Shown here: positions 1-10,465 of the stretch, in pieces
Layout of the letters: each line of letters starts with the position of its first letter
How positions within the stretch are numbered: position 1 is the stretch's first letter
Assembly (NCBI RefSeq): GCF_028816455.1
Contig: NZ_CP118246.1
Location: 3,424,501-3,488,500, forward strand
Source: Devosia algicola
GTDB lineage: Bacteria; Pseudomonadota; Alphaproteobacteria; Rhizobiales; Devosiaceae
DNA: 64,000 nt
Direction of reading: 5' to 3'
Position numbers and translations under genes: made by a program
Notes under the pieces: model-generated
What the model saw: only the letters and a program-made list of their open reading frames with translations
Told to the model about the DNA's origin: nothing
Databases searched by the model: none

Positions 1-1
1 T

Positions 2-52
2 GCGTTGACCATCGTCAAGATGGGCCCCGCTGTATTAAACCGGACTATCTAG
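2..52 (+). CDS. C-terminal end of a CoxF-like small protein (partial)
   Basis: The first 52 bases carry an open frame that runs in from the left edge and ends at TAG just before ctaG. The readable end is ALTIVKMGPAVLNRTI. This resembles the tail of the small single-helix CoxF-type proteins that precede ctaG in alphaproteobacterial cytochrome oxidase clusters. The match to the conserved GxxVLNR ending is by recollection of the family, and only 16 residues are visible. Confidence 0.5.
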   Translation, partial: ALTIVKMGPAVLNRTI

Positions 53-54
53 AC

Positions 55-606
55 ATGGCACTGGGTGGTTTGATTTCTCGTGACCGGAACCGGTGGATCG
101 CTTATGTGCTGACGGGCACGGTCGCGGTGATGATTGGCGTCGCATACGCAGCGGTGCCACTTTATCAGCTATTTTGTTCAGCAACCGGCTATGGTGGCAC
201 CACGCGCGAAGCGACGGACAATCCTAAAGGCACTATTTCCCGTGAAATGACAGTGCGTTTTGATTCCAACGTCGACAGCGGATTGCCATGGAAAGTGGTG
301 CCGGCGCGCCCGATTACCGACAAGGTCGGAGCAGTCGACACCATCGATTTTGTTGCCACCAATCTGAGCGACAAGGTTGTTACGGGTCACGCTATCTATA
401 ATGTCTCACCCGAAATTGCCGGATCGTATTTCAACAAGATCCAGTGCTTCTGCTTTACCGAGCAGACGCTGCAGCCGGGCGAAACCGTACAAATGCCGGT
501 CGTGTTTTTTGTTGATCCCGATCTTGACCAGAATCAGGATATGGACACGATCAAGGACATTACCCTGTCTTATACTTTCTACGCTTCAGATAACGAGGGA
601 AGCTGA
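55..606 (+). CDS. ctaG: Cytochrome c oxidase assembly protein CtaG/Cox11
   Basis: Copper chaperone that delivers CuB to subunit I of the aa3 cytochrome c oxidase. It has a short cytoplasmic N-terminus, one membrane helix (about residues 14-37) and a periplasmic beta domain. The copper-binding CFCF motif lies at residues 131-134, and the family's YQLFCSATGYGGT stretch follows the helix at about 37-49. At 183 aa it is full length. The ATG directly follows the CoxF-like stop, and cox3 begins 2 nt after its stop, so the three are one operon. Confidence 0.96.
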   Translation: MALGGLISRDRNRWIAYVLTGTVAVMIGVAYAAVPLYQLFCSATGYGGTTREATDNPKGTISREMTVRFDSNVDSGLPWKVVPARPITDKVGAVDTIDFVATNLSDKVVTGHAIYNVSPEIAGSYFNKIQCFCFTEQTLQPGETVQMPVVFFVDPDLDQNQDMDTIKDITLSYTFYASDNEGS

Positions 607-608
607 CC

Positions 609-1445
609 ATGGCCGCGATAGCCAAGAATCACGACTATCATCTTGTACAACCCAGCCCCTGGCCGTTTGTCGGTTCCGTTTCGGTACTTGTCCTGGCAAT
701 CGGCGGCGTTGCGTGGATGCATCATTGGACGCCGTGGATATTTTTCATCGGTCTGGTTGGCGTTCTCTATACCATGTATGCGTGGTGGTCGGACGTCATC
801 AAGGAATCCAATAACGGTCTTGATCACACCCCGGTCGTGCAGATGCACCATCGTTACGGTATGATTCTGTTCATTACCTCCGAGGTCATGTTCTTCGTCG
901 CTTGGTTCTGGGCTTATTTTGACGGCTTCTTCCGACTGGATGACGTCGAGCAATATGCCCGAGTTGCCGCCACCTCGGGCACATGGCCGCCGATGGGCGT
1001 CGAACTGTTCGATCCATTCCATCTGCCATTGTTCAACACGTTGATCCTGTTGACATCGGGCACCACCGTCACCTGGGCGCACCATGCGCTACTTGAAGGC
1101 GATCGCCGCGGTCTCAAATGGGGTCTGGCCCTGACCATTGGGCTCGGCATGCTGTTCAGCTTTGTTCAGTTCGTCGAATATTCCGAAGCCGGATTTGCGT
1201 TTGCGGGCGACATGTATGGCGCGACATTCTTCATGGCCACGGGTTTTCATGGATTCCACGTGATCATCGGCACCATATTCTTGGCCATCTGCCTCATTCG
1301 CGCCCTTAACGGCCAGTTCACGCCAGAAAAACATCTCGGCTTCGAATTTGCTGCCTGGTATTGGCACTTTGTTGACGTGGTCTGGCTGTTCCTGTTTGCC
1401 TCGATCTATGTTTGGGGCAGCTGGGGCGTTCCACTTAGCCACTAG
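609..1445 (+). CDS. ctaE: Cytochrome c oxidase subunit III
   Basis: Membrane subunit III of the aa3-type cytochrome c oxidase, 278 aa, with about seven hydrophobic segments. It starts MAAIAKNHDYHLVQPSPWP, as usual for alphaproteobacterial Cox3. It also has the HHRYGMILFITSEVMFFVAW region at about residues 78-97 and the FHGFHVIIGT motif near 214-223. It is intact. It starts 2 nt after ctaG, which implies translational coupling. A strong hairpin follows at 1466-1497, and the DUF983 gene often found next in this order is absent here. Confidence 0.97.
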   Translation: MAAIAKNHDYHLVQPSPWPFVGSVSVLVLAIGGVAWMHHWTPWIFFIGLVGVLYTMYAWWSDVIKESNNGLDHTPVVQMHHRYGMILFITSEVMFFVAWFWAYFDGFFRLDDVEQYARVAATSGTWPPMGVELFDPFHLPLFNTLILLTSGTTVTWAHHALLEGDRRGLKWGLALTIGLGMLFSFVQFVEYSEAGFAFAGDMYGATFFMATGFHGFHVIIGTIFLAICLIRALNGQFTPEKHLGFEFAAWYWHFVDVVWLFLFASIYVWGSWGVPLSH

Positions 1446-1465
1446 GCTGAGGTTATGGGATTTTC

Positions 1466-1497
1466 GGGGCGCGGCATCAGCCGCGCCCCAACTTTTT
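1466..1497 (+). terminator. Rho-independent terminator after cox3
   Basis: Perfect 10-bp GC stem (GGGGCGCGGC paired with GCCGCGCCCC, loop ATCA) followed by AACTTTTT. It lies 20 bp after the cox3 stop and just before SURF1, so it may attenuate rather than fully end the oxidase transcript. Confidence 0.85.
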
Positions 1498-1511
1498 GAC
1501 AGGACACGAAA

Positions 1512-2279
1512 TTGCCCGCAGCTTGGTCCGCACTATCGTTCAAACAATGGGCGTTCGTTGCCCTCATGCTGGTCCTGACAGTCGTCTTTGTGTTTCTTGG
1601 CAACTGGCAGCTGCATCGCCTGGGCGAAAAAGAGGCGCTGGTGGCCGCTGTCGAAACCCGGCTGCACCAACCTGCCCAGCCATTTCCCGGTCCGGCCCAA
1701 TGGCCAAGTCTGGATACCGGCGCCCTCAATTTTACCCCACTCGAGGTAACCGGCACCTATCGGCCAGACCAGACAGTTCGGGTATTCACCAGCCTGGAAA
1801 ATGGCGTTGGCGATATTTCGGGACCGGGCTATTGGGTCATGACGCCGCTCGTATTGCCTGAGGGCGGGGCGGTGTTTGTCAATCGCGGTTTTGTCCCCGA
1901 GGCGGTCGCCGACCAATACGCCAATGATCCGGCAACGCCTGCGGGCGCGGTTACAATCGAAGGCGTTGCCCGACCCAGCGCCGGTGTCAGCATGTTTACC
2001 CCGCAAGCCAACGCAGTTGACCGGATCGATTGGGTCCGCGACCCCGCCCGAATGGCCGCCATGGTGGATAAAGGATTGGCCCCAGTCGCGCCATTTTATC
2101 TCGATCTGCCCGCCGGGCCGGAAGGTGTCTTGCCGTTGGGGGGACGTACTGTCGTTGAGTTCCCAAACAACCATTTTGGCTATGCATTGACCTGGTACGG
2201 CTTCGCCATTGTCGCACCGGTAATGCTGCTTTTCTGGTTGTGGCGGCAACGGCACCCCAAGGGCTCGTCAACAGGCTGA
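1512..2279 (+). CDS. surf1: SURF1 family cytochrome oxidase biogenesis protein
   Basis: SURF1/Shy1 protein, which helps insert heme a into cytochrome oxidase. It has an N-terminal helix (about residues 11-29) followed by the family's GNWQLHRLGEK motif, a periplasmic loop domain, the NNHFGYALTWYG motif, and a second helix near the C-terminus. At 255 aa it has the usual length. The start is TTG at 1512, with AGGACA about 7 nt upstream; no ATG or GTG gives a better N-terminus. It belongs to the preceding oxidase cluster. Confidence 0.93.
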   Translation: MPAAWSALSFKQWAFVALMLVLTVVFVFLGNWQLHRLGEKEALVAAVETRLHQPAQPFPGPAQWPSLDTGALNFTPLEVTGTYRPDQTVRVFTSLENGVGDISGPGYWVMTPLVLPEGGAVFVNRGFVPEAVADQYANDPATPAGAVTIEGVARPSAGVSMFTPQANAVDRIDWVRDPARMAAMVDKGLAPVAPFYLDLPAGPEGVLPLGGRTVVEFPNNHFGYALTWYGFAIVAPVMLLFWLWRQRHPKGSSTG

Positions 2280-2348
2280 GGCACAGAACTTGCGGCGCAG
2301 CCGCGCTTTGACTAGTTTGCACACAATCCAAAAGGGCAAATTCCCTCA

Positions 2349-3740
2349 ATGCAGTTTGTATCTACGCGAGGCCAGGCGCCCATACTCGGTTTCTCGGACG
2401 CTATTTTGGCCGGGCTTGCTGCCGACGGTGGTCTTTATGTGCCGCGGGAATGGCCCCAGTTCACCGCTGCGGAAATCGCCGCCTTTGCCGGCAAGCGGTA
2501 CCCCGACGTGGCATTTGCCATAATCTCGCGTTTTGTTGGCGATGACATTGGCGCTGACGCATTGAAGTCCATCATTGACGGGGCCTATTCGCCATTTCGC
2601 CATGTCTCGGTGGCCCCACTGAACGAACTGTCACCTAACCACTTTCTGCTCGAACTGTTTCACGGCCCGACGCTGGCGTTCAAGGACGTCGCCATGCAGT
2701 TTCTCAGTCGTGTGATGGATCACATTCTGAGCGAGCGGGGCTTGCGCGCAACCATTGTCGGCGCGACCTCGGGCGACACCGGATCAGCCGCAATCGAGGC
2801 TTTCAGGGGACGTGACACCACCGACATCTTCATTCTGCATCCGCAGGGCAGAACCTCGCCGGTACAACGTTTGCAAATGACGACCGTGCTCGACGCCAAC
2901 GTGCATAATATTGCCTTGGAAGGCACTTTTGACGACTGTCAGAACAGTGTCAAAGCCATGTTCAACAATCATCAATTCCGTGACAATGTGCGGCTTTCGG
3001 GCGTCAATTCGATCAATTGGGGACGGATCGTTGCCCAGATCGTTTATTACTTCACCGCCGCTGTATCGCTGGGCAGCCCATCACGTCGGGTCTCCTTTAC
3101 AGTGCCCACAGGCAATTTTGGCGATATTTTCGCCGGCTATGCGGCCAAGCGCATGGGACTACCGATTGATCGGCTGGTCATTGCCACCAATGCCAACGAC
3201 ATTCTTGCCCGCACGCTCAAGAACGGACGCTACGAAATGGCGGGCGTTCATCCCACCATCAGCCCATCCATGGATATCGAGATATCCTCAAATTTCGAAC
3301 GACTGCTGTTCGAGGCATCGGGTCGGGATGCCAAGGCGGTGCTGGCCATGATGAATAGTCTCAAACAATCCTCAGGCTTTGCCCTGCCCGAAAACACCAT
3401 CGCCGCCATCCGCGCTGACTTTGCCGCCGCAACCAGCGACGAGGCGGCCACCAAATCCGTGATTGCCAGTATCTTCAGGGAAAATGGCTATACGCTCGAT
3501 CCCCATACAGCCGTTGGCGTGCAAGTTGCCCAGCGCTTGCGTGACCCGATGGTGCCGATGATCACATTGGCGACCGCCCATCCAGCCAAGTTCCCCGCAG
3601 CCGTCAAGGAAGCGATGGGCGTGGAACCGAGTTTGCCGCTTTGGCTGGCCGATTTGCACCAGCGCCCTGAACGCCTTAGCGTTCTTGCCAATGACCAAAA
3701 AGCGGTCGAAGACTTTATTGCGACGCGAACACGCGTCTGA
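2349..3740 (+). CDS. thrC: Threonine synthase
   Basis: PLP enzyme converting O-phosphohomoserine to threonine, 463 aa, in the cytoplasm. The N-terminus (MQFVSTRGQAP, LAADGGLYVP) is typical. The PLP-binding lysine is K112 in GPTLAFKDVAMQF, and the phosphate-binding loop GATSGDTGSAA follows. It is full length and intact. In Rhizobiales it is usually followed by an M16 peptidase and a GNAT gene, exactly as here. Confidence 0.97.
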   Translation: MQFVSTRGQAPILGFSDAILAGLAADGGLYVPREWPQFTAAEIAAFAGKRYPDVAFAIISRFVGDDIGADALKSIIDGAYSPFRHVSVAPLNELSPNHFLLELFHGPTLAFKDVAMQFLSRVMDHILSERGLRATIVGATSGDTGSAAIEAFRGRDTTDIFILHPQGRTSPVQRLQMTTVLDANVHNIALEGTFDDCQNSVKAMFNNHQFRDNVRLSGVNSINWGRIVAQIVYYFTAAVSLGSPSRRVSFTVPTGNFGDIFAGYAAKRMGLPIDRLVIATNANDILARTLKNGRYEMAGVHPTISPSMDIEISSNFERLLFEASGRDAKAVLAMMNSLKQSSGFALPENTIAAIRADFAAATSDEAATKSVIASIFRENGYTLDPHTAVGVQVAQRLRDPMVPMITLATAHPAKFPAAVKEAMGVEPSLPLWLADLHQRPERLSVLANDQKAVEDFIATRTRV

Positions 3741-3815
3741 ATGCAGCGTGCCCGGCGCGCGATTGAGAAACGGTGCGCCAAAGTCCAGCTTAGGGGCACG
3801 GTGCGAGGAGGATAA

Positions 3816-5078
3816 GTGAGCGTAAGATCAACAACCCTCGCCAACGGCGTGGTCGTACTCACCGACAACATGCCCCACCTCGAAAGCGCCTCATTGGGCG
3901 TATGGGTCAAGGCTGGCGCTCGCTCTGAACGCAAGAGCGAACATGGCATCTCCCACCTGCTTGAACACATGGCCTTCAAGGGTACGCAATCCCGTACGGC
4001 GCTCGAAATTGCTGAGGCCATCGAAAATGTTGGCGGCGACCTGAACGCGGCGACCTCCATCGAACATACTGGTTATTTTGCCCGCGTGCTCAAAGAAGAC
4101 GTGGTGCTGGCCGCCGACATCCTGTCCGACATTTTACAAAATTCCCTGTTTGACGAACACGAACTGGAGCGCGAACAGCAGGTGATCGTGCAGGAGATCG
4201 GCGCGGCGCGTGACAATCCCGACGATCATGTCTTCGATCTGTTTCAGGAAGCGGCGTTTCCCGAGCAGCCGATCGGACGCACAATATTGGGTACGGTTGA
4301 ATCGGTACGCGAGTTCAAGCCTGAAACCATCCGCAAATATATGAACCGCAACTATGTCGGCGATCATATGGTCATGGCCGCAGCGGGCAATGTCGATCAC
4401 GATCAATTGGTACGAGTGGCCGAAAACCGCTTTGCTGACCTCAAACCCAATGGATCACCAGCCCCGCAGCGAGCCGAATATAAGGGCGGCCAGGAGCGGC
4501 TGTTTTCCGACCATGAGCAGGCCCATATCGTTTTGGGGTTCGAAGGGCGGGCCTACAATTCGGACGGATTTTACGCCGCCCAGATCCTGGCCTCCATTCT
4601 GGGGGGCGGCATGAGTTCCCGACTGTTTCAGGAAGTGCGGGAAAAACGCGGGCTATGCTATTCGGTCTATGCCTTCCACTGGGCTTTCGCCGACAGCGGC
4701 GTCTTCGGCGTCGCCGCCGCCACCGGTGAGGACGAGGTCGGCGAACTCATGCCGGTGGTCGTAGACGAGTTGCGCCGCGCGACCCAGACAATTTCCGACG
4801 ACGAAGTGGTGCGGGTGCGCAATCAAATCCGCGCCGGTCTGTTGATGTCGCTGGAAAGCCCCTCGGCGCGGGCCGGGCAATTGGCGCGACAGCAAATCCT
4901 GTGGGGTCGCCCGATACCCATGCTGGAAACGGTCGACCGTATCAACCGCGTCACCGCCCAGCGGGTCAAGGATGTCGCCGAGCAGATTTTCATGTCAGGT
5001 GATATTTCGCTGGCCGGCATCGGACCCATCGACAATCTGGCAGATGTCAACGCCATTGGTGAGCGGATCAAGCGGTAA
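3816..5078 (+). CDS. M16 family zinc peptidase (mitochondrial processing peptidase-like)
   Basis: Pitrilysin-family metallopeptidase, 420 aa. The inverted zinc motif HxxEH is intact (H47, E50, H51 in GISHLLEHMAFKG), and the distal acidic region EREQQVIVQEI fits the third ligand. The C-terminal half carries the usual GGGMSSRLFQEVREKRGLCY motif. The start is GTG at 3816, chosen because a strong GAGGAGG ribosome site lies 5-11 nt upstream. It sits between thrC and a GNAT gene, as is common in Rhizobiales. Confidence 0.95.
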   Translation: MSVRSTTLANGVVVLTDNMPHLESASLGVWVKAGARSERKSEHGISHLLEHMAFKGTQSRTALEIAEAIENVGGDLNAATSIEHTGYFARVLKEDVVLAADILSDILQNSLFDEHELEREQQVIVQEIGAARDNPDDHVFDLFQEAAFPEQPIGRTILGTVESVREFKPETIRKYMNRNYVGDHMVMAAAGNVDHDQLVRVAENRFADLKPNGSPAPQRAEYKGGQERLFSDHEQAHIVLGFEGRAYNSDGFYAAQILASILGGGMSSRLFQEVREKRGLCYSVYAFHWAFADSGVFGVAAATGEDEVGELMPVVVDELRRATQTISDDEVVRVRNQIRAGLLMSLESPSARAGQLARQQILWGRPIPMLETVDRINRVTAQRVKDVAEQIFMSGDISLAGIGPIDNLADVNAIGERIKR

Positions 5079-5125
5079 AGGACGATGACGATCACGACAA
5101 AGCTATATGGCGCGCCGGTTTACTG

Positions 5126-5728
5126 ATGGCCTGGTCCTGGCTGACACCCGACAAGACGCCCTTTCTGCGCGGCAAGCAGGTGTTGCTGCGCCCACCGACC
5201 TATACCGACTATGCAGCCTGGTATGGCCTACGGTCTAAAAGCCGGGACTTCCTGCGGCCGTTCGAGCCCCGTTGGACCGAAGCGGATCTGGCCCAGCGGG
5301 TCTTTGCAGCGCGGGTCAAACGCGCCCGTCAGGAAGCTGACGAGGGCACCGACTATTCATATTTTATTTTCCTGCCCGATTCCCCCCACGAGAAACTGGT
5401 GGGCGGCATTACGCTGTCCAATGTGCGCCGCCGCGCCGCGCAACATTGCACTTTGGGCTATTGGATGGGGCAGGATTATGCCGGCCGTGGATTGATGACG
5501 GAGGCCGTTGCCACCACGCTGCCTTATGTCTTCAATACGCTGGATCTTCACCGGGTCCATGCCGCTTTCTTGCCGGGCAATTTGGCCTCTAGACGGGTTC
5601 TTGAAAAAAACGGCTTCGTTGAGGAAGGCTATGCCGAAAACTACCTTCAAATTGACGGCCGATGGGCCGACCACGTGTTGTTCGGCCTGACACGCGAGGG
5701 CTATGAGCGCTTCCGGTATCAGCGTTGA
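5126..5728 (+). CDS. GNAT family N-acetyltransferase, RimJ-like
   Basis: Single-domain acetyltransferase of 200 aa. Acetyl-CoA-binding features are visible in GYWMGQDYAGRGLMTEAV (motif A), followed by HRVHAAFLPGNLASRRVLEKNGF and EGYAENYLQIDGRWADHVLF. These are typical of RimJ/RimL enzymes that acetylate protein N-termini. The actual substrate cannot be told from sequence. It lies 47 bp downstream of the M16 peptidase and is probably co-transcribed. Confidence 0.9.
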   Translation: MAWSWLTPDKTPFLRGKQVLLRPPTYTDYAAWYGLRSKSRDFLRPFEPRWTEADLAQRVFAARVKRARQEADEGTDYSYFIFLPDSPHEKLVGGITLSNVRRRAAQHCTLGYWMGQDYAGRGLMTEAVATTLPYVFNTLDLHRVHAAFLPGNLASRRVLEKNGFVEEGYAENYLQIDGRWADHVLFGLTREGYERFRYQR

Positions 5729-5902
5729 GCGAGTAGAAGCATATGAAGCAATTTTAGTTGCATTTTAGCAACACCAGCAGGCGCTTGTCGATATTGGCAA
5801 ACCCCGCTACCAAAGGACTGCTCCCGCAGCGGGGCGCACCGACGCGGCACAGCTTCGCGTCACCCTCACAATGAAGCCCACCGCAGGATTTATTCGCCCC
5901 TA

Positions 5903-8786
5903 ATGCGTCATTTAATTGCTCTCGTGGTGTTCATATCGCTTGGGTTGGCCACCAACCTGCCAGCCAGCGCCCTCGAGGTTATTTCGGTTCCTGACAATGT
6001 TAACGCGGTCAATCTGACCAGCGTCGTCGAACTCAGGCCCGCCGACGGCGGTCGCGTTCAATTATCCACCGCTCCGGGTGAAGATGGCATTATCCGGCGT
6101 ATCGAGGTGTTGGCGAGCCAGCCCGGCACAGATCCCGACTGGGCACTATTGGCGCTGCGCAATGACAGCGACCAGCAGATTGAACGCCTGTTGGTGGCAC
6201 CGTTTTTCCGCCTGCCCGGCTCGGGTGTTTTCCAACCTGATCTTGGCAATGATCGCATCACCGCCCTGACTCCGAGTGCGGGCATCAGGCCGGTGCGGCT
6301 GGCCGATAGCGAAGCCGATGTATTTGAAATAACCATTGACCCCGGTGCCACGGTGACGCTGGTGGCTGAACTGGCTTCTGGCCAATTGCCTGAAATCTAT
6401 CTTTGGCAACCCAACGCCTATCGCGACTATGTCAATTCGTTCACGCTGTTTCGCGGTGTGGTCCTGGGGATTGCCTCGCTGGCGGCGGTTTTCCTGACCA
6501 TCATGTTTGTGGTCAAGGGCCGCGGCGTTTTTCCGGCAACAGCAGCCTTTGCCTGGGCAGTATTGATCTATTTGCTGATCGATTTCAGCGTTCTGGGACG
6601 CTTGCTTGGCTTGTCTAGTGGCGCCATGCAGCCGATCAGGGCGGCATCAGAAGCCGGTATCGCTACAACGCTTGCGGGCTTCTTGTTCATCTATCTCAAT
6701 TTGCACCGATGGCATTTGCGCTTCATTCACCTGGCGCTGGGACTGGCGGCCCTGTTTCTGGCGCTGTTTGCCTTTGCATTTTTCCAACCGGCCATCGCCG
6801 CCACCATCGCCCGACTGGTGCTGGCGCTGCTGGGCGCGTCAGGGCTGGTGCTGATCATATTGCTCGCCGTGCGCGGCTATGATCGTGCGGTGCTGTTGGT
6901 GCCAACCTGGATCATTATCATCGCCTGGCTGTTTTATAGCTGGCTGGTCATTTCTGGTCGCGTCTCCAACGACATCGCCCAACCCGCGGTCGCCGGTGGA
7001 CTGGTGCTTGTCGTGATGCTGTTGGGCTTTACCGCCGTACAGCATGCATTTTCCGAAGGACAAGTCTCGATCGGCACCCTGTCGGAGGTCGAACGCCGCG
7101 CTCTGGCGCTCACCGGCTCTGGCGACTTTGTCTTCGACTGGAATATCGAGCGTGATCGGGTTTCGGTCAGCGACGAGTTGGCGACGCGTCTGGGCGAAAA
7201 GCGCGGTGCCCTGCGGGGCGCTATCAAGCGCTGGCTGGATCGCGTTCATCCTGAGGATCGTGACCGGTTTCGGACCGCCTTTGATACGCTGGTCGAACTT
7301 CGCCGCGGCAAAGTCTCCTCGGACATGCGCATTGCCGGGCACGATGGCAATTATCGCTCGTTCCGTATGCGGGTCAAACCGGTGCTCGGCGGCGACGGAC
7401 AGGTTAATCGCATCGTCGGCACCCTGCAGGATGTAACCGAGGATCGCGCCGCCCGGGCGCGATTGCTGCATGATGCTGTCCATGACAGTTTAACGGGCCT
7501 GCCCAACAAGCAATTGCTGCTTGATCGACTGGAACGGGCGCTTGTGCGCGCGCGCACGCCGAACGGGGTCAAGCCCGCCGTGTTCCTGATCGATATTGAT
7601 CGCTTCATGGAGCTTGAGGAACGCGTTGGCCACTCGGCTGCCGATAGCGTGCTGCTGGCAGTCTCGCGCCGGATCAGTCGAATTATGCGCCCGCTCGATA
7701 CCGTGGCGCGGATTGGCGGCGACCAGTTCGCCGTCATTCTGTCCTCGGAACTGGCTGCGGCCAAGATTGCCGATACCGCTGAACAAATCCGCAAGGCCCT
7801 CAAGGCGCCCTTCAATTTCGGTGACCGGGACCTGGCCCTGTCCGCTTCGATTGGCGTCACAATCTATGACAGCAATCCTGCAAGCGCCGCCGATGTCCTG
7901 CGCGATGCTGAACTGGCCATGTATTATGCCAAACGTCTGGGTGGGGACCGGATCGAGGCGTACCGCGCCTCTGCCCGTTCCATCTCGGCCTATAATCGCG
8001 CCAATGAGGAAGATCTTGAGCGCGGCATGAAGCAGGGCGAGTTGCAGGTCCAGTTCCAGCCGATCATGGACATTATTTCGGGTCAAATCGCGGGCGCCGA
8101 AGCCTTGATGCGCTGGAACCATCCAACGCGCGGCATCGTACCGCCAGAAGAATTTATAGCGCTGGCCGAGCGCTCCGGCCAGATAGAGAAACTGGGCCGG
8201 ATCGCCTTCGAACAGGCGGCCTACCATACGCGCGACTGGATGCACCAGAATCACGGCCTGCCTGAAAGCTTTTTCATTTCGGTCAATATGTCGCCCACGC
8301 AGCTGGCCACCGAGACCCTGCTCAACGATATCCGTGCCTTGGTGAAGCAGAACCCGGGGATTGCCGGCCATTTGAAGATGGAGCTCACCGAGTCCCAGAT
8401 CATGACCAACCCCGAACATTCCGCATTCATGCTCGAAGCCTTGCGCAATTTGGGACTGGGACTGGCGCTGGATGACTTTGGCACAGGCCATTCATCACTG
8501 AGTTACCTGCATCGCTTTCCCTTCGACACAATCAAGATACCGGCCGATTTCGTCCAGATCAGTGACACTAATGGCGCCGCGCCCACGCAGGTCCCCATCA
8601 TTCGCGCCGTGGTCGCGCTCGCCAACGATCTCGATCTGCTGGTCATTGCAGAGGGCGTGGAGACGCTCGACGAAATTGAACGGCTACGCCAGGCTCAATT
8701 GCAGATATGCTCAGGGCTTCGCCTTTGGGGCGGCGATGTCGGCATCAGAATTTTCAAAACAGCTAAGCGCGCAACTGGCCCGCTGA
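5903..8786 (+). CDS. Membrane GGDEF/EAL protein, frame interrupted near its end
   Basis: Cyclic-di-GMP enzyme of about 960 aa after repair. In order it has a signal peptide (about 1-24), a periplasmic domain, a cluster of about seven membrane helices (roughly 175-390), a PAS-like segment, a GGDEF domain and an EAL domain. The cyclase motif is GGDQF rather than GGDEF, so cyclase activity is doubtful. The EAL site looks intact (EALMRWNHP, VNMSPTQL, ELTES, DDFGTG, AEGVET), so phosphodiesterase is the likelier activity. One extra base at AGGCT (8691-8695) shifts the frame. Removing it gives RLRQLNCRYAQGFAFGAAM and a stop at 8786, which also clears the overlap with the convergent yqgE gene. Confidence 0.9.
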
Positions 8787-8810
8787 GGCCCGAGCGGACC
8801 ATCGCCGCAA

Positions 8811-9386
8811 TCAGGCCCGACCAGCCTCTGTGGACAGGCTGGCGCGTGTGATATGCAATTTGGCCAGCGCCGCGTCATAGCGTTCCTCAACGGGCACCTC
8901 AAACAGCAGATCTGATGAAAACGGTACGGTTAGCCAACCGTTCTCCAATATTTCCGTTTCCAGCTGTCCCGGCCCCCAGCCACTGCACCCCAGCGCCAGC
9001 AGGGATGCCTTGGGCGCCGGTCCAAATGCCATCGCCCGCAACACGTCCAGCGTGGCCGTCAGACAGACCTCATTGGAGGCGGGAAAAGTATTGTCGCTCT
9101 TGAAATCGGGCGTGTGCAGCACAAATCCCCGACCGCGTTCGACCGGCCCGCCGCTCATCACCATTCGGTCACGGATCCCATCCGGTAGTCTAATAATCGC
9201 ATCGGGGTCGCCGAGTTCGAGTTCATCCATAATATCGGCAAACGCCAAATCCTTGAAAGGCTGGTTGACGATGATACCCATCGCCCCCTCGTCGGAGTGG
9301 TTGATGACATAAATCACACTGCCACTGAAACGTTCGTCTGCCATGGCGGGCATGGCCACCAAAAAACATCCTTCAAGCGTACTCAT
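8811..9386 (-). CDS. YqgE/AlgH family protein
   Basis: Conserved cytoplasmic protein of 191 aa with no settled biochemical role. The family signatures are present: LEGCFLVAMPAM near the start, GAMGIIVNQP near residue 35, GGPVERGRGFVLH in the middle, and GCSGWGPGQLETEI towards the end. It is complete and intact. It converges on the GGDEF/EAL gene with 24 bp between the repaired ends. Confidence 0.93.
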   Translation of the reverse strand: MSTLEGCFLVAMPAMADERFSGSVIYVINHSDEGAMGIIVNQPFKDLAFADIMDELELGDPDAIIRLPDGIRDRMVMSGGPVERGRGFVLHTPDFKSDNTFPASNEVCLTATLDVLRAMAFGPAPKASLLALGCSGWGPGQLETEILENGWLTVPFSSDLLFEVPVEERYDAALAKLHITRASLSTEAGRA

Positions 9387-9504
9387 GCCGATATTCTAGG
9401 ACGGGGCAGCCCATATGCCAACCCGCCAGGCGCCCGAGGCGACACGCAACCCCTTCACGAAGCCATGATCATGCGGACGCTGGCGGTTACGAGCGGGGTG
9501 TTGT

Positions 9505-10321
9505 ATGGGCAATATCATGAAAGCGCTGACCGTCCTGATTTTCGCCCTGCTTCCCGCAACGACTACCATTGCGGCAGAGACCGCATGGCAGGAGGTGGCC
9601 CCCGACGTAAAATTGCGACTTGTCTCCTCCGGCCAGATAAAAAGCGATGGCCAAACCATGGTGGGGCTCGAAATAACCATGCCCCCAAACACCCGAACCT
9701 ATTGGCGTATCCCCGGCCAGAGTGGCATTCCGGCACAACTGGACGCAACAGGCTCGGTCGGCGTTAACGCCGAAAACTTCATCTGGCCACATCCAAGCAT
9801 TCAGGTCGCCGATGGCTACACCGATTTTGTCTATTGGGGCGATACATTGTTGCCCATCGCCATTGCAACCTCAGGGGCCGCACCCGAGTTGGACCTGACA
9901 GTGACATTGGGCATCTGTTCGGACATCTGTGTGCCAGCGCAGGCCAGTTTTGCCCTGCCGCTGCAATCGGACCGACCAGACAGCGCCAACGGTTTGCGCA
10001 TTCGCCAGGCGGTTGCAGAAGCCCCTATCGATTGGCCCAACGACCATCCACCCGCCATTGCCAATGTCGCATATCGCCCCGACCTCAAATCAATCGCGGT
10101 GCGTTTGGCCGATCCCGCGATCGATCCAGCCACAATGATCGCCGCCACCCAAACAGGCGACCCCTTGTTCGGTGCGCCGCAAAAAAGCCCGGAACCCAAC
10201 GTAGTGCTGCTGCCAATCTTGGGAAAGTTTGACGAAAAGGCCTTGAAATCATTGCCCGTTCAGGCTCTCATTCATGACCGATATGGGGGCGTTCGAAGTA
10301 ACGCAGGTCGTCGGACCGTAG
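9505..10321 (+). CDS. Exported DsbD alpha-domain-like thiol protein, frame interrupted near its end
   Basis: Secreted protein of about 271 aa after repair. It has a signal peptide (cleavage near TIAAETA) and a beta-sandwich resembling the N-terminal domain of DsbD, with the cysteine pair GICSDICVPA. A periplasmic role in thiol transfer is inferred. An extra base at AGGCT (10262-10266) shifts the frame. Without it the end reads VQLSFMTDMGAFEVTQVVGP and stops at 10321; uncorrected, an atypical tail runs to 10431. An ATG at 9517 is an alternative start. The peroxiredoxin that follows may be a functional partner. Confidence 0.8.
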
Positions 10322-10465
10322 CGCCATTCCCCTGTTGTCTAGGGCTGCGTGTCGCTGATCGCTTGCCAGCGGGGGCAAAGCCGCTTATCCGAGTAGATAC
10401 AAAATTCTGGATCGACGCGTTGTTGATGTGATCGACCCGGCTGGCAATCAGGGGCAGAAGATTTC

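Noticed and set aside
7490..8491. Long open frame (333 codons) on the minus strand inside the GGDEF/EAL gene
   Set aside because: It is antisense to a well-conserved domain and has no recognisable family; it reflects third-position GC bias.
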